A DNA stretch of 64,000 nt from Limnohabitans sp. Jir72 (GCF_003063575.1 NZ_NESC01000002.1:1-64000); one strand, 5' to 3'. Numbered from the stretch's first letter, positions 16,930 through 26,495 are shown. Made by a program: numbers and translations. The notes: generated from the sequence alone by a model not told the origin.

Positions 16930-17334
16930 TTACCCCGCTGCTGCGGCTTTGGAGGCCTTGGCCAACAGGGTTTTTGTTTCTTTTTCGTGGGTTTTCACTT
17001 CGTCCAGCGTGGCCTCCAGATCGGCCAACTGCGATTCCAATTGCTGGCGATGCTCGGCCAGCACCACCAAAAACTTTTTCAGCTGCGGCACCGTGTCGCG
17101 CGGGCTGTCGTACATGTCGATCAGGTCTTTGGCCTCGGTCAGCGACAGGCCCAGACGCTTGGCGCGCAGGGTCAGCTTCAGGCGGGTGCGGTCGCGGGCC
17201 GAATACACCCGGTTGCGCCCGCCGGGCCCCAAACGCTCAGGCTCCAGCAAGCCCATGTCTTCGTAAAAACGGATGGCGCGGGTGGTCAGGTCAAATTCCT
17301 GTGCGAGGTCGCTGATCGTGTAGGTGTTCGCCAT
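16930..17334 (-). CDS. liuR: MerR-family regulator, LiuR-like
   Basis: MerR-type activator/repressor of 134 residues. The N-terminal winged HTH reads YTISDLAQEFDLTTRAIRFY followed by EDMGLLEPERLGPGGRNRVYS. A long dimerisation coiled coil (HRQQLESQLADLEATLDEVK) follows. No metal-binding cysteines are present, which excludes the metal-sensing MerR classes. Its neighbours (isovaleryl-CoA dehydrogenase, thioesterase) and the two palindromes match LiuR, the MerR-type regulator of leucine/isovalerate degradation genes in Proteobacteria. The symbol rests on this context. It is probably autoregulated through the site at 17403-17422. Confidence 0.82.
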   Translation of the reverse strand: MANTYTISDLAQEFDLTTRAIRFYEDMGLLEPERLGPGGRNRVYSARDRTRLKLTLRAKRLGLSLTEAKDLIDMYDSPRDTVPQLKKFLVVLAEHRQQLESQLADLEATLDEVKTHEKETKTLLAKASKAAAAG

Positions 17335-17402
17335 GGGTACTCAGTCCTTGCGCAATGGGGACAGCCCCTTGCGAAGACCGCCACCTAGAATGCTTTTGAT
17401 GC

Positions 17403-17422
17403 TTGACGTTACGTAACGTCAA
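17403..17422. promoter_or_regulatory. 20-bp perfect palindromic operator upstream of merR
   Basis: TTGACGTTAC is followed directly by its exact reverse complement. The site lies between the merR start (17334) and the divergent metallo-beta-lactamase gene (17455). It has the same outer half-site as 16900-16921 but is shorter by one base pair in each arm. It probably serves both divergent promoters. Confidence 0.78.
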
Positions 17423-17454
17423 TTGAGCGAATGCTAACCCAAACGACTGCCCGC

Positions 17455-18543
17455 ATGTCCAATTCCGTACAAGCCAACCTTCTGGACTACCCCCACGCCG
17501 ACCAACTTCCTGAAACTGGCCGCGTCTTGGAAGTCGCCCCGGGCGTGCTGTGGCTGCGCATGGGCCTGCCTTTTGCGCTGGACCACATCAACCTGTGGCT
17601 GCTGCGCGACCGCCTGCCCCACCCCACCCAGACGGGCACCGTGCAAGAAGGCTGGACCGTGGTGGACTGCGGCATCGACAACGAAGCCACACGCGAAGCC
17701 TGGCTGAACATCGAAAAAGAACACCTGCAGGGCCTGCCCGTTGTGCGCGTGCTGGTCACCCACATGCACCCCGACCACATGGGCCTGGCGCACTGGCTGT
17801 GCGAGCGCTGGAAAGCCCCCTTGTGGATGAGCACCAGCGAATACCAGTCGGCGCTGATGGCCCAATCGGGCGTGTCCAATTTCGGGGGCGAGCCGACCGT
17901 GAAGTTCTATGCCGCGCATGGCTGGAACAAAACCGATGACCTGGCCCAGATCAAGGCCCGCGTGGGCTACTACACCAGCATGGTGCCGCAAGTGCCGCAG
18001 GCCTATGTGCGCCTGATGGCCGATGACACGGTGACGATTGGCGGTCAAGACTGGCGCTGCATCAGCGGCTTCGGCCACTCGCCCGAACACATGGCCCTGC
18101 ATTGCGCCGCGCGGGACATCTTGATCAGCGGCGACATGCTGCTGCCCTCGATCTCGACCAATGTGAGCGTGTATGCGCAGGAACCTCAGGGCAATGCTTT
18201 GCAGCTGTTCCTGGACTCGTTGACCAAGATGGAGGACCTGCCAGACAGCACCTTGGTGCTGCCCTCACACGGGCGCCCCTTCAAAGGCGCCGCACGGCGC
18301 ATTGCGCAGCTGCGTGCACACCACGACGAGCGCCTGAGCGAGCTGCTGCAAGCGTGCAGCGCTCAAGCCCTGTCGGCGCACGACGCGCTGCCCGTGCTGT
18401 TCAAGCGCGCCTTGAACGTGCACCAGATGACCTTCGCCATGGGCGAGTCGGTGGCGCACCTGCACATGCTGTGGTTGGGCGGGCAATTGCGCCGCGAGCT
18501 GAGTGCCGACGGCATCTACCGCTTCAGCTGCACTCAGTCCTGA
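17455..18543 (+). CDS. Metallo-beta-lactamase-fold hydrolase
   Basis: Metal-dependent hydrolase of 362 residues. The binuclear metal motif is THMHPDHMGLAHW (HxHxDH), with later ligands in CISGFGHSPEHMALH, LISGDMLLPSIS and VLPSHGRPF. A C-terminal winged-helix-like tail (about residues 260-360) is typical of the group related to human LACTB2. The start at 17455 (MSNSVQANLLDYP) is preferred because the ATG at 17431 sits only 8 bp from the operator. It is divergent from the MerR gene and may be co-regulated with leucine catabolism. The substrate, possibly a CoA thioester, is unknown. It overlaps the next convergent gene by 10 bp. Confidence 0.85.
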   Translation: MSNSVQANLLDYPHADQLPETGRVLEVAPGVLWLRMGLPFALDHINLWLLRDRLPHPTQTGTVQEGWTVVDCGIDNEATREAWLNIEKEHLQGLPVVRVLVTHMHPDHMGLAHWLCERWKAPLWMSTSEYQSALMAQSGVSNFGGEPTVKFYAAHGWNKTDDLAQIKARVGYYTSMVPQVPQAYVRLMADDTVTIGGQDWRCISGFGHSPEHMALHCAARDILISGDMLLPSISTNVSVYAQEPQGNALQLFLDSLTKMEDLPDSTLVLPSHGRPFKGAARRIAQLRAHHDERLSELLQACSAQALSAHDALPVLFKRALNVHQMTFAMGESVAHLHMLWLGGQLRRELSADGIYRFSCTQS

Positions 18544-19454
18544 GGCAGGCCCATGGGCGCTTGCTTGAGGGCTTTGCGGCGCTGCGCGTAATCGGGCATG
18601 ACCTCGCCCACCGTCTCCCAAAAGCGGGGGCTGTGGTTCATCTCGCGCAAGTGCGCCAACTCGTGCACCACCACATAGTCGATCTGGCTGACCGGCAAAT
18701 GGATCAAGCGCCAATTCAGTCGGATGTGCCCATCGACGCGTGCGCTGCCCCAGCGGGTGTTGGCGCTCGACAGGCTGAGCTTGCTCCAGCGCACACCCAG
18801 CAAGGGCGCGAAGTGCTGCAGGCGCTGCTCAAACAAGGTACGCGCCTGCTTCTTGAGCCAAGCCTCGGCCACCTCACGCACCTGCGTGGCCGAAGCGCCA
18901 GGCGGGACGCTGACGGGCAAGCGCTGCACGTCTGCGGTTGCGGCTTGCGGCGTGCCGCGCTCCAACACGCACAGCTGCACCGTGCCGCCTAAAAAGGGCA
19001 CCTGCGCACCATGCGTCCACTCGATGGCTTGCTGAAACTGCTCGGTCTGGCGCTGTTTGAACTGCTGCAGCTTGGCGACGATCCAGGCGCCTTTTTCTTG
19101 CACAGCGGCATCCACCTCGCGCAGCGTGACCCAGCTGGGCGCGCGCACCACCAGCCCCTCAGCACCCACCAAAAAACCGATGCTGCGGCGACGTGAGCGC
19201 TCGAACAAAAAAGACACCGTCATGCCGTGCAAGACAGCATGGCGGTTGGCGGCAGGATGGGTGAAGCCCATGACCTCCAACACAGGCACGGCCTGCGGCG
19301 TGGGTGCTTGGGCCTCCTGCTCAGGCTGAGGCGCTGCAGCTGCTTTTGGATGCGTTGCGGGCGGCAAGGTGACCGGCGATGGCACCTTGGCACTGGGCAT
19401 CACCGGATCTCCTCCAGTGAAGAAATCCAGCACAAACTGCAAAGGCGCGCGCAT
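18534..19454 (-). CDS. YgjP-like (DUF45) zinc metallopeptidase
   Basis: Predicted metal-dependent peptidase of 306 residues. The family signature is YVVVHELAHLREMNHSPRFW, giving an HExxH zinc site and the downstream His, preceded by SLSSANTRWGSARVDGHIRL. The first ~85 residues are low-complexity (Ala/Pro/Gln rich) and not part of the fold. It is the last gene of the glyQ-glyS-gmhB-plsC run. Its 3' end overlaps the convergent beta-lactamase-fold gene. The cellular substrate of this family is not known. Confidence 0.85.
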   Translation of the reverse strand: MRAPLQFVLDFFTGGDPVMPSAKVPSPVTLPPATHPKAAAAPQPEQEAQAPTPQAVPVLEVMGFTHPAANRHAVLHGMTVSFLFERSRRRSIGFLVGAEGLVVRAPSWVTLREVDAAVQEKGAWIVAKLQQFKQRQTEQFQQAIEWTHGAQVPFLGGTVQLCVLERGTPQAATADVQRLPVSVPPGASATQVREVAEAWLKKQARTLFEQRLQHFAPLLGVRWSKLSLSSANTRWGSARVDGHIRLNWRLIHLPVSQIDYVVVHELAHLREMNHSPRFWETVGEVMPDYAQRRKALKQAPMGLPQD

Positions 19455-19472
19455 GCTTCGCCCAGCTCCGGC

Positions 19473-20216
19473 TCAGGACTTGGCCGGGTAGGCCTCGGGG
19501 TCGAGCCGGTGCATTTCGGCTTCGATCCAGTTTTCAACTTCGCCCATCAGCTCATCGGCATCACGGCCGACACTGGAGATGGCTTGGCCGATCGAGATGT
19601 CCACCACGCCCGGCTTCTTGATGAAGGCCTTGGTGGGCCAGCAACGCGCCGAGGTCACCGCAATCGGGATCACCGGCACACCAGCGGCGATGGCCAAGCG
19701 TGCACCGCCTGTTTTGTACTCGCCTTTTTGACCGCGTGGGATGCGCGTGCCTTCAGGGAACATGATGACCCACACGCCTTCTTGCATGAGGCGGCGGCCT
19801 TGCTGCACCACCTTGGCAAAGGCGCGTGAGCGCTGCTTGCGGTCGATGTGGATCATGTCCAGACGGCCCATGGCCCAGCCAAAAAATGGCACGCTCAGCA
19901 ACTCTTTCTTGAACACATAGGCCAGCGGGTGCGGCATGATCGCGGGCATCACAAAAGTCTCCCAGGTCGACTGGTGCTTGACCAGCAGCACGGCGGGATC
20001 TTTGGCGCCTTGAGGCAAATTCTCCATGCCGTGGATACGGTTTTGGATGCCCAATATCCAAGTGCCACTGTTCACCGCCAAACGCAGCCAGGCGGCGCAG
20101 ACCCAATACAAGCGCGTGCTGCTGATGAAGTAAGAAACCCCCACCACAAACAGCGCCCAAGGAATGACCGTGATGGCCATCCAGAACATGTGCAGAACAG
20201 CGCGGATGAAATTCAT
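19473..20216 (-). CDS. plsC: 1-acyl-sn-glycerol-3-phosphate acyltransferase
   Basis: Membrane-associated acyltransferase making phosphatidic acid from lysophosphatidic acid. It has an N-terminal hydrophobic segment (residues 5-35). Motif I is read KHQSTWET, giving H-x4-E in place of the usual H-x4-D. Motif III reads VIMFPEGTRI, and the motif IV region reads VPVIPIAVTS. Length 247 residues is normal. The Glu variant of motif I is recurrent in relatives from this bacterial group and should still act as a charge relay. It is 9 bp downstream of gmhB in the same run. Confidence 0.9.
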   Translation of the reverse strand: MNFIRAVLHMFWMAITVIPWALFVVGVSYFISSTRLYWVCAAWLRLAVNSGTWILGIQNRIHGMENLPQGAKDPAVLLVKHQSTWETFVMPAIMPHPLAYVFKKELLSVPFFGWAMGRLDMIHIDRKQRSRAFAKVVQQGRRLMQEGVWVIMFPEGTRIPRGQKGEYKTGGARLAIAAGVPVIPIAVTSARCWPTKAFIKKPGVVDISIGQAISSVGRDADELMGEVENWIEAEMHRLDPEAYPAKS

Positions 20217-20225
20217 GGGGCAGAC

Positions 20226-20795
20226 TCAGTTGGAAGAAGTTTCACCCAGCAGGTGATCGACAAAGGCGGCCAGATCGGCGTGCACCAGGGTGCCCGCCGG
20301 GAATGTTGCGGGCAAGGCCTGGCCCTGAACATCGGGATGGCGACCGGTCAGCACCAAGTGCGGCACGCAGCCGGCCGCGTGCGCCGCCTGCATGTCGCGC
20401 AGGCTGTCGCCCACATAGGGCAGGCCCTTGAGGTCAATGCCATAACGCTCCTGAATCTGGTGCAACAAACCCGGTGCAGGTTTGCGGCAGCTGCAGCCTT
20501 CGTCGGGCGCATGCGGGCAATAAAAAATCGCATCGATGCGCCCACCGGCTGCGGCCAGGGTCTTGAGCATGTGGGCATGCACGGCGTTCAGGGCGGCCAT
20601 GTCAAACAGACCGCGACCCAAACCCGATTGGTTGGTGGCCAACACCACATGAAAGCCCGCATGGTTGAGCCGGCTGATCGCCTCGAGCGAGCCGGGCAGC
20701 GGATGCCACTCGTCGGGCGACTTGACGAACTCTTCGCTGGCCCGGTTGATGGTGCCGTCCCGGTCGAGGATGACGAGCTTCATGTGGGTGTTCAT
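20226..20795 (-). CDS. gmhB: D-glycero-beta-D-manno-heptose 1,7-bisphosphate 7-phosphatase
   Basis: HAD-superfamily phosphatase in ADP-heptose synthesis for the lipopolysaccharide core. It has the nucleophile motif VILDRDGTIN (Asp11/Asp13 counted from 20795), ATNQSG motif II, the zinc-binding CPHAPDEGCSCRKP loop specific to GmhB, and VGDSLRDMQAA as motif IV. Its 189 residues fit. The start could also be the second ATG at 20783 (MKLVILDRD); neither has a clear ribosome-binding site. It begins 7 bp after the glyS stop. Confidence 0.92.
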   Translation of the reverse strand: MNTHMKLVILDRDGTINRASEEFVKSPDEWHPLPGSLEAISRLNHAGFHVVLATNQSGLGRGLFDMAALNAVHAHMLKTLAAAGGRIDAIFYCPHAPDEGCSCRKPAPGLLHQIQERYGIDLKGLPYVGDSLRDMQAAHAAGCVPHLVLTGRHPDVQGQALPATFPAGTLVHADLAAFVDHLLGETSSN

Positions 20796-20802
20796 GGCGC
20801 GT

Positions 20803-22935
20803 TCAAGCGGCCAGACGCGAGAGGTCGGCCACGCGGTTCATGGCCACATGCAGGCTTTTAAGCAGGCCCTGACGGTTCAGGCGCAGGTCCATTTCTTCGG
20901 CGTTGACCATCACGTCGTCAAAGAAGGCGTCCACCGGGGCGCGCAGTGCGGCCAGGGTTTGCAGGCTGGCGGTGTAGTCACCGGCCTTGAACTGCGCTTG
21001 TGATTCGGGCAACAGTTTTTGCATCACGTCGAACAAGTTCTTCTCGGCCTCTTCCTTCAGCAGCGCGGGGTTGACATGGGCATCCACCTCACCGGCTTTC
21101 TTCAGGATGTTGCCGATGCGCTTGTTGGCTGCCGCCAAAGCGGGGCTTTCGGGCAAGGCGGCAAAGGCGCGCACGGCCGACAAGAACTGACTGACCTGAC
21201 CCAGACGGGCCGGGCGCAGGGCCATGACGGCATCGACCTCTTGCGCGCTGAAGCCCTGCTCGCGCAGGCTGCCAGACAGGCGGTCGTAGATGAAGTCGAT
21301 CAAAGCGTCTGCACCGCCCGTGATCTTGTCGCCAAACACCGGCGCAGACAGCGCCAGCAATTCGGGCAAGCCCAGAGCGACGTCTTTTTCGATCAGCATG
21401 CGGATCACGCCCAAAGCGTGGCGACGCAAGGCAAAGGGGTCTTTGTCGCCCGTGGGCACATTGCCGATGCCGAACATGCCGACCAGGGTTTCCAATTTGT
21501 CGGCCAGCGCCACCACCAAGCCCACGTTGTTGCGGGGCAACTCGTCACCGGCAAAGCGGGGCTTGTAGTGGTCTTCAATCGCCTCGGCCACCTCTGGGCT
21601 CAAGCCATCGTGGCGGGCGTAGTAGCCGCCCATGATGCCTTGCAGCTCAGGGAACTCGCCCACCATGTCGGTCAGCAAATCGGTCTTGGCCAAGCGTGCG
21701 GCCTGCTCGGCTTGCGCCGCCAGCGAGTCGCCGCCGACTTGCTGGCCAATGGCCTTAGCAATGGCACAAACCCGCGCCATGCGCTCGCCTTGTGTGCCCA
21801 GCTTGTTGTGGTAGACCACTTTGGACAGGCCTTCGACACGCGAGTCGAGCGTCTTTTTGCGGTCCTGGTCAAAGAAGAATTTGGCATCGGCCAAGCGCGG
21901 GCGCACCACGCGCTCGTTGCCGCCAATCACAAACGAAGCATCGTCGGGCGTGATGTTGCTCACGACCAAGAAGCGGTTCGTCAGCTTGCCCGATGCATCG
22001 ATCAACGGGAAGTATTTCTGGTTGGCCTTCATGGTGAGGATCAGGCACTCTTGCGGTACGCCCAAGAACTCGGTCTCGAACTGGCAGGTCAGTACGTTCG
22101 GGCGCTCGACCAGCGCGGTCACTTCGTCCAGCAGCGCGTCATCCTCAATCGGTTGGCAACCACCACCCACCTGGGCAGCCGCCGCTTGCAGCTGGCGCAC
22201 GATCTCGGCGCGGCGCTCGGCAAAGCTGGCGATGACGGACCCATCGCGCTTGAGCACATCGTCGTATTGGTCAGCGTGCGGCAAGACCACGGGCGAAACC
22301 TTGGCCTCAAAGCGGTGGCCTTGGGTGCTGCTGCCAGCCGTCAGACCCAGCGCTTTGACGGGCACCACGGTGCTTCCGTGCAGCGCGATCAAGCTGTGTG
22401 CGGGGCGCACAAAGTTCACGCTGCTCCAGCCGGGCAGCTCGCAATCTGTTTCGAGCTGGTACTGCATGACTTTGGGAATCGGCAGCTTGGCCAGCGCTTC
22501 TTCCAAAGCTTTTTGCAGCCCGGCTTGCAGCGATGCGCCTTTCAGCAGGCTGTCATAAAACAAGGCTTCTGCCTTGCCGTCCGGTGCCCGCTTGAGCGCC
22601 GCCACGGCAGCCACCGGGTCGCTCACGTCAGCGCCCAAGGCTTGCAGTTTTTTCAGCAAGGCGGGGGTGGCGTTGCCAGCCGCATCCAGGCCTACGGCCA
22701 CGGGCATCAGCTTTTGCTGCACGGCCTTGTCGGCGGCTTGTGCGGCCACGCCCGTCACATGCGCGGCCAGGCGGCGGGGCGAGGCAAAGGCCGTCACAGC
22801 AGCGTCGGCAGCGGCCAGGCCTTGGGCCTTGAGTTGTTCGGCCAGCACGCCCGAAAACGCCGCGCCCAACTTGTTGAGCGCCTTGGGCGGCAGCTCTTCC
22901 ACAAACAGTTCAACCAGCAGATTTTGTGTTGTCAT
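20803..22935 (-). CDS. glyS: Glycyl-tRNA synthetase beta subunit
   Basis: Beta subunit of the bacterial alpha2beta2 glycyl-tRNA synthetase. At 710 residues it begins with MTTQNLLVELFVEELPPKAL, the standard GlyS start. It has the HD-like/tRNA-binding middle part (GEFPELQGIMGGYYARHDGL) and a C-terminal anticodon-binding domain resembling that of ArgRS (DAFFDDVMVNAEEMDLRLNR). The start at 22935 follows GAGGA. It lies 11 bp downstream of glyQ, the usual order. Confidence 0.96.
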   Translation of the reverse strand: MTTQNLLVELFVEELPPKALNKLGAAFSGVLAEQLKAQGLAAADAAVTAFASPRRLAAHVTGVAAQAADKAVQQKLMPVAVGLDAAGNATPALLKKLQALGADVSDPVAAVAALKRAPDGKAEALFYDSLLKGASLQAGLQKALEEALAKLPIPKVMQYQLETDCELPGWSSVNFVRPAHSLIALHGSTVVPVKALGLTAGSSTQGHRFEAKVSPVVLPHADQYDDVLKRDGSVIASFAERRAEIVRQLQAAAAQVGGGCQPIEDDALLDEVTALVERPNVLTCQFETEFLGVPQECLILTMKANQKYFPLIDASGKLTNRFLVVSNITPDDASFVIGGNERVVRPRLADAKFFFDQDRKKTLDSRVEGLSKVVYHNKLGTQGERMARVCAIAKAIGQQVGGDSLAAQAEQAARLAKTDLLTDMVGEFPELQGIMGGYYARHDGLSPEVAEAIEDHYKPRFAGDELPRNNVGLVVALADKLETLVGMFGIGNVPTGDKDPFALRRHALGVIRMLIEKDVALGLPELLALSAPVFGDKITGGADALIDFIYDRLSGSLREQGFSAQEVDAVMALRPARLGQVSQFLSAVRAFAALPESPALAAANKRIGNILKKAGEVDAHVNPALLKEEAEKNLFDVMQKLLPESQAQFKAGDYTASLQTLAALRAPVDAFFDDVMVNAEEMDLRLNRQGLLKSLHVAMNRVADLSRLAA

Positions 22936-22946
22936 GTCGTTCTTCC

Positions 22947-23852
22947 TCACGCGGCTTTCTTGGGCATTTGTGCAACCCATTCACGCGGGGCCATCGGGAA
23001 GTCCAGACGTTCGCGGCTTTCGTAATAACTCTGGGCCACACTGCGGGCCAGGTTGCGGATGCGGCCGATGTAGGCGGCGCGCTCGGTCACGCTGATCGCG
23101 CCGCGCGCGTCCAGCAGGTTGAAGGTGTGTGCGGCCTTGAGCACTTGCTCGTACGCAGGCAGCGCCAGCTGTGCGCCCATGAGGTGCTGGGCTTGCTTTT
23201 CGTGCGCACCAAAGGCGGTGAACAAGAACTCGGCATCGCTGTGCTCGAAGTTGTAGGTCGATTGCTCAACTTCGTTTTGCTTGTACACATCGCCGTAGGT
23301 CAAACCATCGGTCCATTGCAAGTTGTAGACGTTGTCCACGCCCTGCAAATACATGGCCAGGCGCTCCAGGCCGTAGGTGATCTCGCCGGTGATCGGCTTG
23401 CAGTCAATGCCGCCGACTTGCTGGAAGTAGGTGAACTGCGTGACTTCCATGCCGTTGAGCCAGACTTCCCAGCCCAGGCCCCAAGCGCCGAGCGTGGGGT
23501 TTTCCCAGTCGTCTTCCACAAAGCGGATGTCGTTCTTTTTCAGGTCAAAGCCCAGCGCTTCGAGGGAGCCCAAATACAGCTCCAGGATGTTGCTGGGGGC
23601 TGGCTTCAAGACCACCTGGAATTGGTAGTAGTGCTGCAGGCGGTTGGGGTTCTCGCCATAGCGGCCGTCTTTGGGGCGGCGGCTGGGCTGCACGTAGGCG
23701 GCTTTCCACGGCTCGGGGCCGATGGCGCGCAAGAACGTGGCGGTGTGGCTGGTGCCCGCGCCGACTTCCATGTCGTAGGGCTGGAGCAAGGCGCAGCCCT
23801 GGGCGTCCCAGTACTGCTGCAATTTCAAAATGATTTGCTGGAAGGTCAACAT
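22947..23852 (-). CDS. glyQ: Glycyl-tRNA synthetase alpha subunit
   Basis: Catalytic class II core of glycyl-tRNA synthetase, which attaches glycine to tRNA-Gly. The start at 23852 gives [20 protein letters not shown], the invariant GlyQ beginning, then [20 protein letters not shown] and [20 protein letters not shown]; length is 301 residues. The longer reading to 23900 runs into the lnt spacer and is rejected. It precedes glyS and is preceded by lnt and corC on the same strand. Confidence 0.96.
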   Translation of the reverse strand: MLTFQQIILKLQQYWDAQGCALLQPYDMEVGAGTSHTATFLRAIGPEPWKAAYVQPSRRPKDGRYGENPNRLQHYYQFQVVLKPAPSNILELYLGSLEALGFDLKKNDIRFVEDDWENPTLGAWGLGWEVWLNGMEVTQFTYFQQVGGIDCKPITGEITYGLERLAMYLQGVDNVYNLQWTDGLTYGDVYKQNEVEQSTYNFEHSDAEFLFTAFGAHEKQAQHLMGAQLALPAYEQVLKAAHTFNLLDARGAISVTERAAYIGRIRNLARSVAQSYYESRERLDFPMAPREWVAQMPKKAA

Positions 23853-23985
23853 GGCCTGAGCGGAGCCAGCAGCGAGCTGGCCAAGGTTGGATGGGCGCAA
23901 GCTTTGCGCAAACCCTTGATTTTACGGTCTTTGGGGGTGAAAAAGTCCTGTTTTCAGCCTTTGATGCCCGCCGCGGCAGGTCCTG

Positions 23986-25539
23986 TCAGCGTGCGCGCCT
24001 GCGCCAGGCAATCAGGGCCAGCACCGCCCCACACAGCAGCCAAAGCGGCCCCAGCCCCCAAGCCGCCGCCCAACGGGCATAGGGCGTCAGGCCTGTGCGG
24101 CCTTCGTAGGTGCCGACCAGCGTGCCCCGGGTAAAGCGCGGCAGTTGCTGCGTGACGCGCCCTTGGTGGTCGATGATGGCCGTGGCCCCGGTGTTGGTGG
24201 CCCGCAGCATGGGGCGGCCCAGCTCCATGGCCCGCATGCGCGAGATGTTCAGGTGCTGGTCCACCGCGATGGTGTTGCCAAACCAGGCGATGTTGCTCAC
24301 ATTGACCAAGGCTGTCGGCGCTTGCGCTGCGTCCTTGAACTGCGCGGCCAGTTCTTCGCCAAACAGGTCCTCGTAGCAAATGTTGGGCGACAGGCGCTGC
24401 CCCTGCCAGGCGATGGACGGCTGGTCCAGACGGCCGCGGCTGAAGTCCCCCAGAGGGATCTGCATCTGGCGCACAAACCAAGCAAAACCGGGCGGAATGA
24501 ATTCACCAAAGGGCACCAAGTGGTGCTTGTCGTAGCGGTAGTCGGCCTGGCCCTGCGGCCCCATGGCCACCACCGCGTTGGCATAGCCCTCAGACAGCGA
24601 GCCCAAAGGCACGCCGATCAAGGCCAGCGGGCGACCGGGCTGCGCAAAATGCTGCTGTAAGCCCGACCAATAGCCCTCGGGCAAATGCCGGGGCAACAAA
24701 GGGATCGCGGTTTCGGGGGCGACCACCAGCGCTTGTTGGCTGGCGCGCAGGCGTTCGTCATACCACTGCAGGGCATCGCGGATGCCGCTGCGCACATCGA
24801 ACTTCTCGCTCTGCAAAATGTTCGCTTGCAACAACTCCACCTGCCCGACACCCGCCGAGGTGGTGAACGCCGGTGACCAAGCCTGAACCGCCCAAGACAG
24901 CAAGCCCACCAGGGCCAAAGGCTTGATCGCGGCCAGACGCCAGCCGCTCAGCGCGAGACGCATGGCCAAGAACGCCGCCACAAAACCCAAACCGTACACC
25001 CCCACCCAGGGGGCCCAGACCGCCAGCACGCCATCGACATGCGCATAGCCACCCGCGCCCCAAGGAAAACCGGTGAACCACTGCCCGCGCATGAGCTCGG
25101 CCAAGGTCCACAGCGCAGCAAACAACAAGCTGCCGAGGCCAGGCTGCGAACGCGGCGACACCCGGCGGCTCAAGGCCACCCAACCCACAGACGCCAGGAC
25201 ATAAAACAAAGACACGGCCGATGCCAGCAACAAGACGGCCAGGGCCGCCAGCGGCGCAGGCAAGCCGCCCACGTCGTGCATGGACACGTACAACCACCAA
25301 AAGCTGCCCGCCAACCAAGCCGTCGCAAAGACACCCCCAAACCAGGCCGCACGGCGCAGTACGACGGACAACGCGTCTTGGCTTTGGGCGATGCGCACCA
25401 GCCCCGCTGCGAACACAGACAAGCTCAGGACTTGCAACCAGCCTTGCGCTTGGCCACTGCCAGGCATGGCGATCGAGGCGGCTTGGGCCAGGCCCGCCAG
25501 TGCAGGCCACAGGGTGGGCCGGCCGCGCCAGGGTTTCAT
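23986..25539 (-). CDS. lnt: Apolipoprotein N-acyltransferase
   Basis: Inner-membrane enzyme adding the third acyl chain to lipoproteins. The first ~210 residues hold several membrane helices. The periplasmic nitrilase-like domain carries the catalytic triad Glu276 (VVAPETAIPLLP), Lys338 (DKHHLVPFGEF) and Cys388 (NICYEDLFGE), close to the E. coli positions. A final helix follows near the C-terminus. Length 517 residues is standard. Its start overlaps the corC stop by ATGA, the corC-lnt order conserved in many Proteobacteria. Confidence 0.94.
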   Translation of the reverse strand: MKPWRGRPTLWPALAGLAQAASIAMPGSGQAQGWLQVLSLSVFAAGLVRIAQSQDALSVVLRRAAWFGGVFATAWLAGSFWWLYVSMHDVGGLPAPLAALAVLLLASAVSLFYVLASVGWVALSRRVSPRSQPGLGSLLFAALWTLAELMRGQWFTGFPWGAGGYAHVDGVLAVWAPWVGVYGLGFVAAFLAMRLALSGWRLAAIKPLALVGLLSWAVQAWSPAFTTSAGVGQVELLQANILQSEKFDVRSGIRDALQWYDERLRASQQALVVAPETAIPLLPRHLPEGYWSGLQQHFAQPGRPLALIGVPLGSLSEGYANAVVAMGPQGQADYRYDKHHLVPFGEFIPPGFAWFVRQMQIPLGDFSRGRLDQPSIAWQGQRLSPNICYEDLFGEELAAQFKDAAQAPTALVNVSNIAWFGNTIAVDQHLNISRMRAMELGRPMLRATNTGATAIIDHQGRVTQQLPRFTRGTLVGTYEGRTGLTPYARWAAAWGLGPLWLLCGAVLALIAWRRRAR

Positions 25540-26429
25540 GCAGGCGTCACCGGCTCAAGCGCCACCGGCGAAACCTTGAACCAGCGCACCGCGCCCGCAC
25601 GGGTGTGCAGCACCACAAACTGCAAGCCGGCCAGCACATGCTTTTCGCCACGGCGGGGCACATGGCCCATCTCGTGCGCGATCAAGCCGCCGATGGTGTC
25701 GAAGTCCGGGCCCTCGGTGTCTTCGCGGGCTTCCTGCAGGTTCACGCCAAAGGCTTCGCTCACCCGCTCCAGCGAGGTGTCACCGCTCACACGGAAGCTG
25801 CGGTCGGGCAGGCCAAAAATATCGCCGTCGTCATCGGCAATATCAAACTCGTCTTCGATTTCACCCACGATCTGTTCGAGCACGTCTTCGATGGTGATGA
25901 GCCCGGCCGTGCGACCGAACTCGTCGATCACGATGGCCAGATGGTTGCGGTTGTCACGGAACTGGCGCAGCAAGTCGTTCAGGCCTTTGCTCTCGGGCAC
26001 AAACACCGCTGGGCGCAACAATGCACGGATGTTCAGTTCAGGGGCACGTTGGAGTTTGAGCAGGTCCTTGGCGAGCAAGATGCCAAGGATGTTTTCCTTC
26101 TCTCCTTCAAAGACCGGGAAGCGCGAGTGCGCGGTTTCGATAACCTGGTGCAACAACTGGTCGAAGGGGTCTTCGATGTTCAACAAATCCATGCGGGGGG
26201 CGGCCACCATCACATCGCCGGCCGTCATGTCGGCCATGCGGATCACACCTTCGAGCATCAGGCGGCTCTCAGCGTTGATGATGTGGTTGTCCTCGGCCTC
26301 GGCCAGGGTCTCGATCAACTCGTCCGCAGAGTCGGGGCCGGGGTGGATGAATTCGGCCAGCTTTTGCAGAAAACTGCGCTTGTCTTCGCGCTCGGCAGGG
26401 CGCGCAGGGTGAGGGTCTGACACAGTCAA
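25536..26429 (-). CDS. corC: CorC/HlyC-type CBS-domain protein
   Basis: Cytoplasmic CBS-pair protein linked to magnesium/cobalt efflux. It has an acidic N-terminus, two CBS domains (about residues 70-190, including DVMVAAPRMDLLNIE and GLINTIEDV-like GLITIEDVLEQIVGEIEDE), and a C-terminal CorC_HlyC domain (VSGDTSLERVSEAFGVNL, TIGGLIAHEMGHVPRRGE). The start is uncertain: TTG at 26429 or GTG at 26423, and no clear ribosome-binding site is seen for either. It overlaps lnt by 4 bases and is translationally coupled. Confidence 0.9.
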   Translation of the reverse strand: MTVSDPHPARPAEREDKRSFLQKLAEFIHPGPDSADELIETLAEAEDNHIINAESRLMLEGVIRMADMTAGDVMVAAPRMDLLNIEDPFDQLLHQVIETAHSRFPVFEGEKENILGILLAKDLLKLQRAPELNIRALLRPAVFVPESKGLNDLLRQFRDNRNHLAIVIDEFGRTAGLITIEDVLEQIVGEIEDEFDIADDDGDIFGLPDRSFRVSGDTSLERVSEAFGVNLQEAREDTEGPDFDTIGGLIAHEMGHVPRRGEKHVLAGLQFVVLHTRAGAVRWFKVSPVALEPVTPA

Positions 26430-26495
26430 GGAATGCAGGACATGCTGTTATTGCGAAGCCACTAGGATAGCGGATTCATATGACAGAACCTGAAC

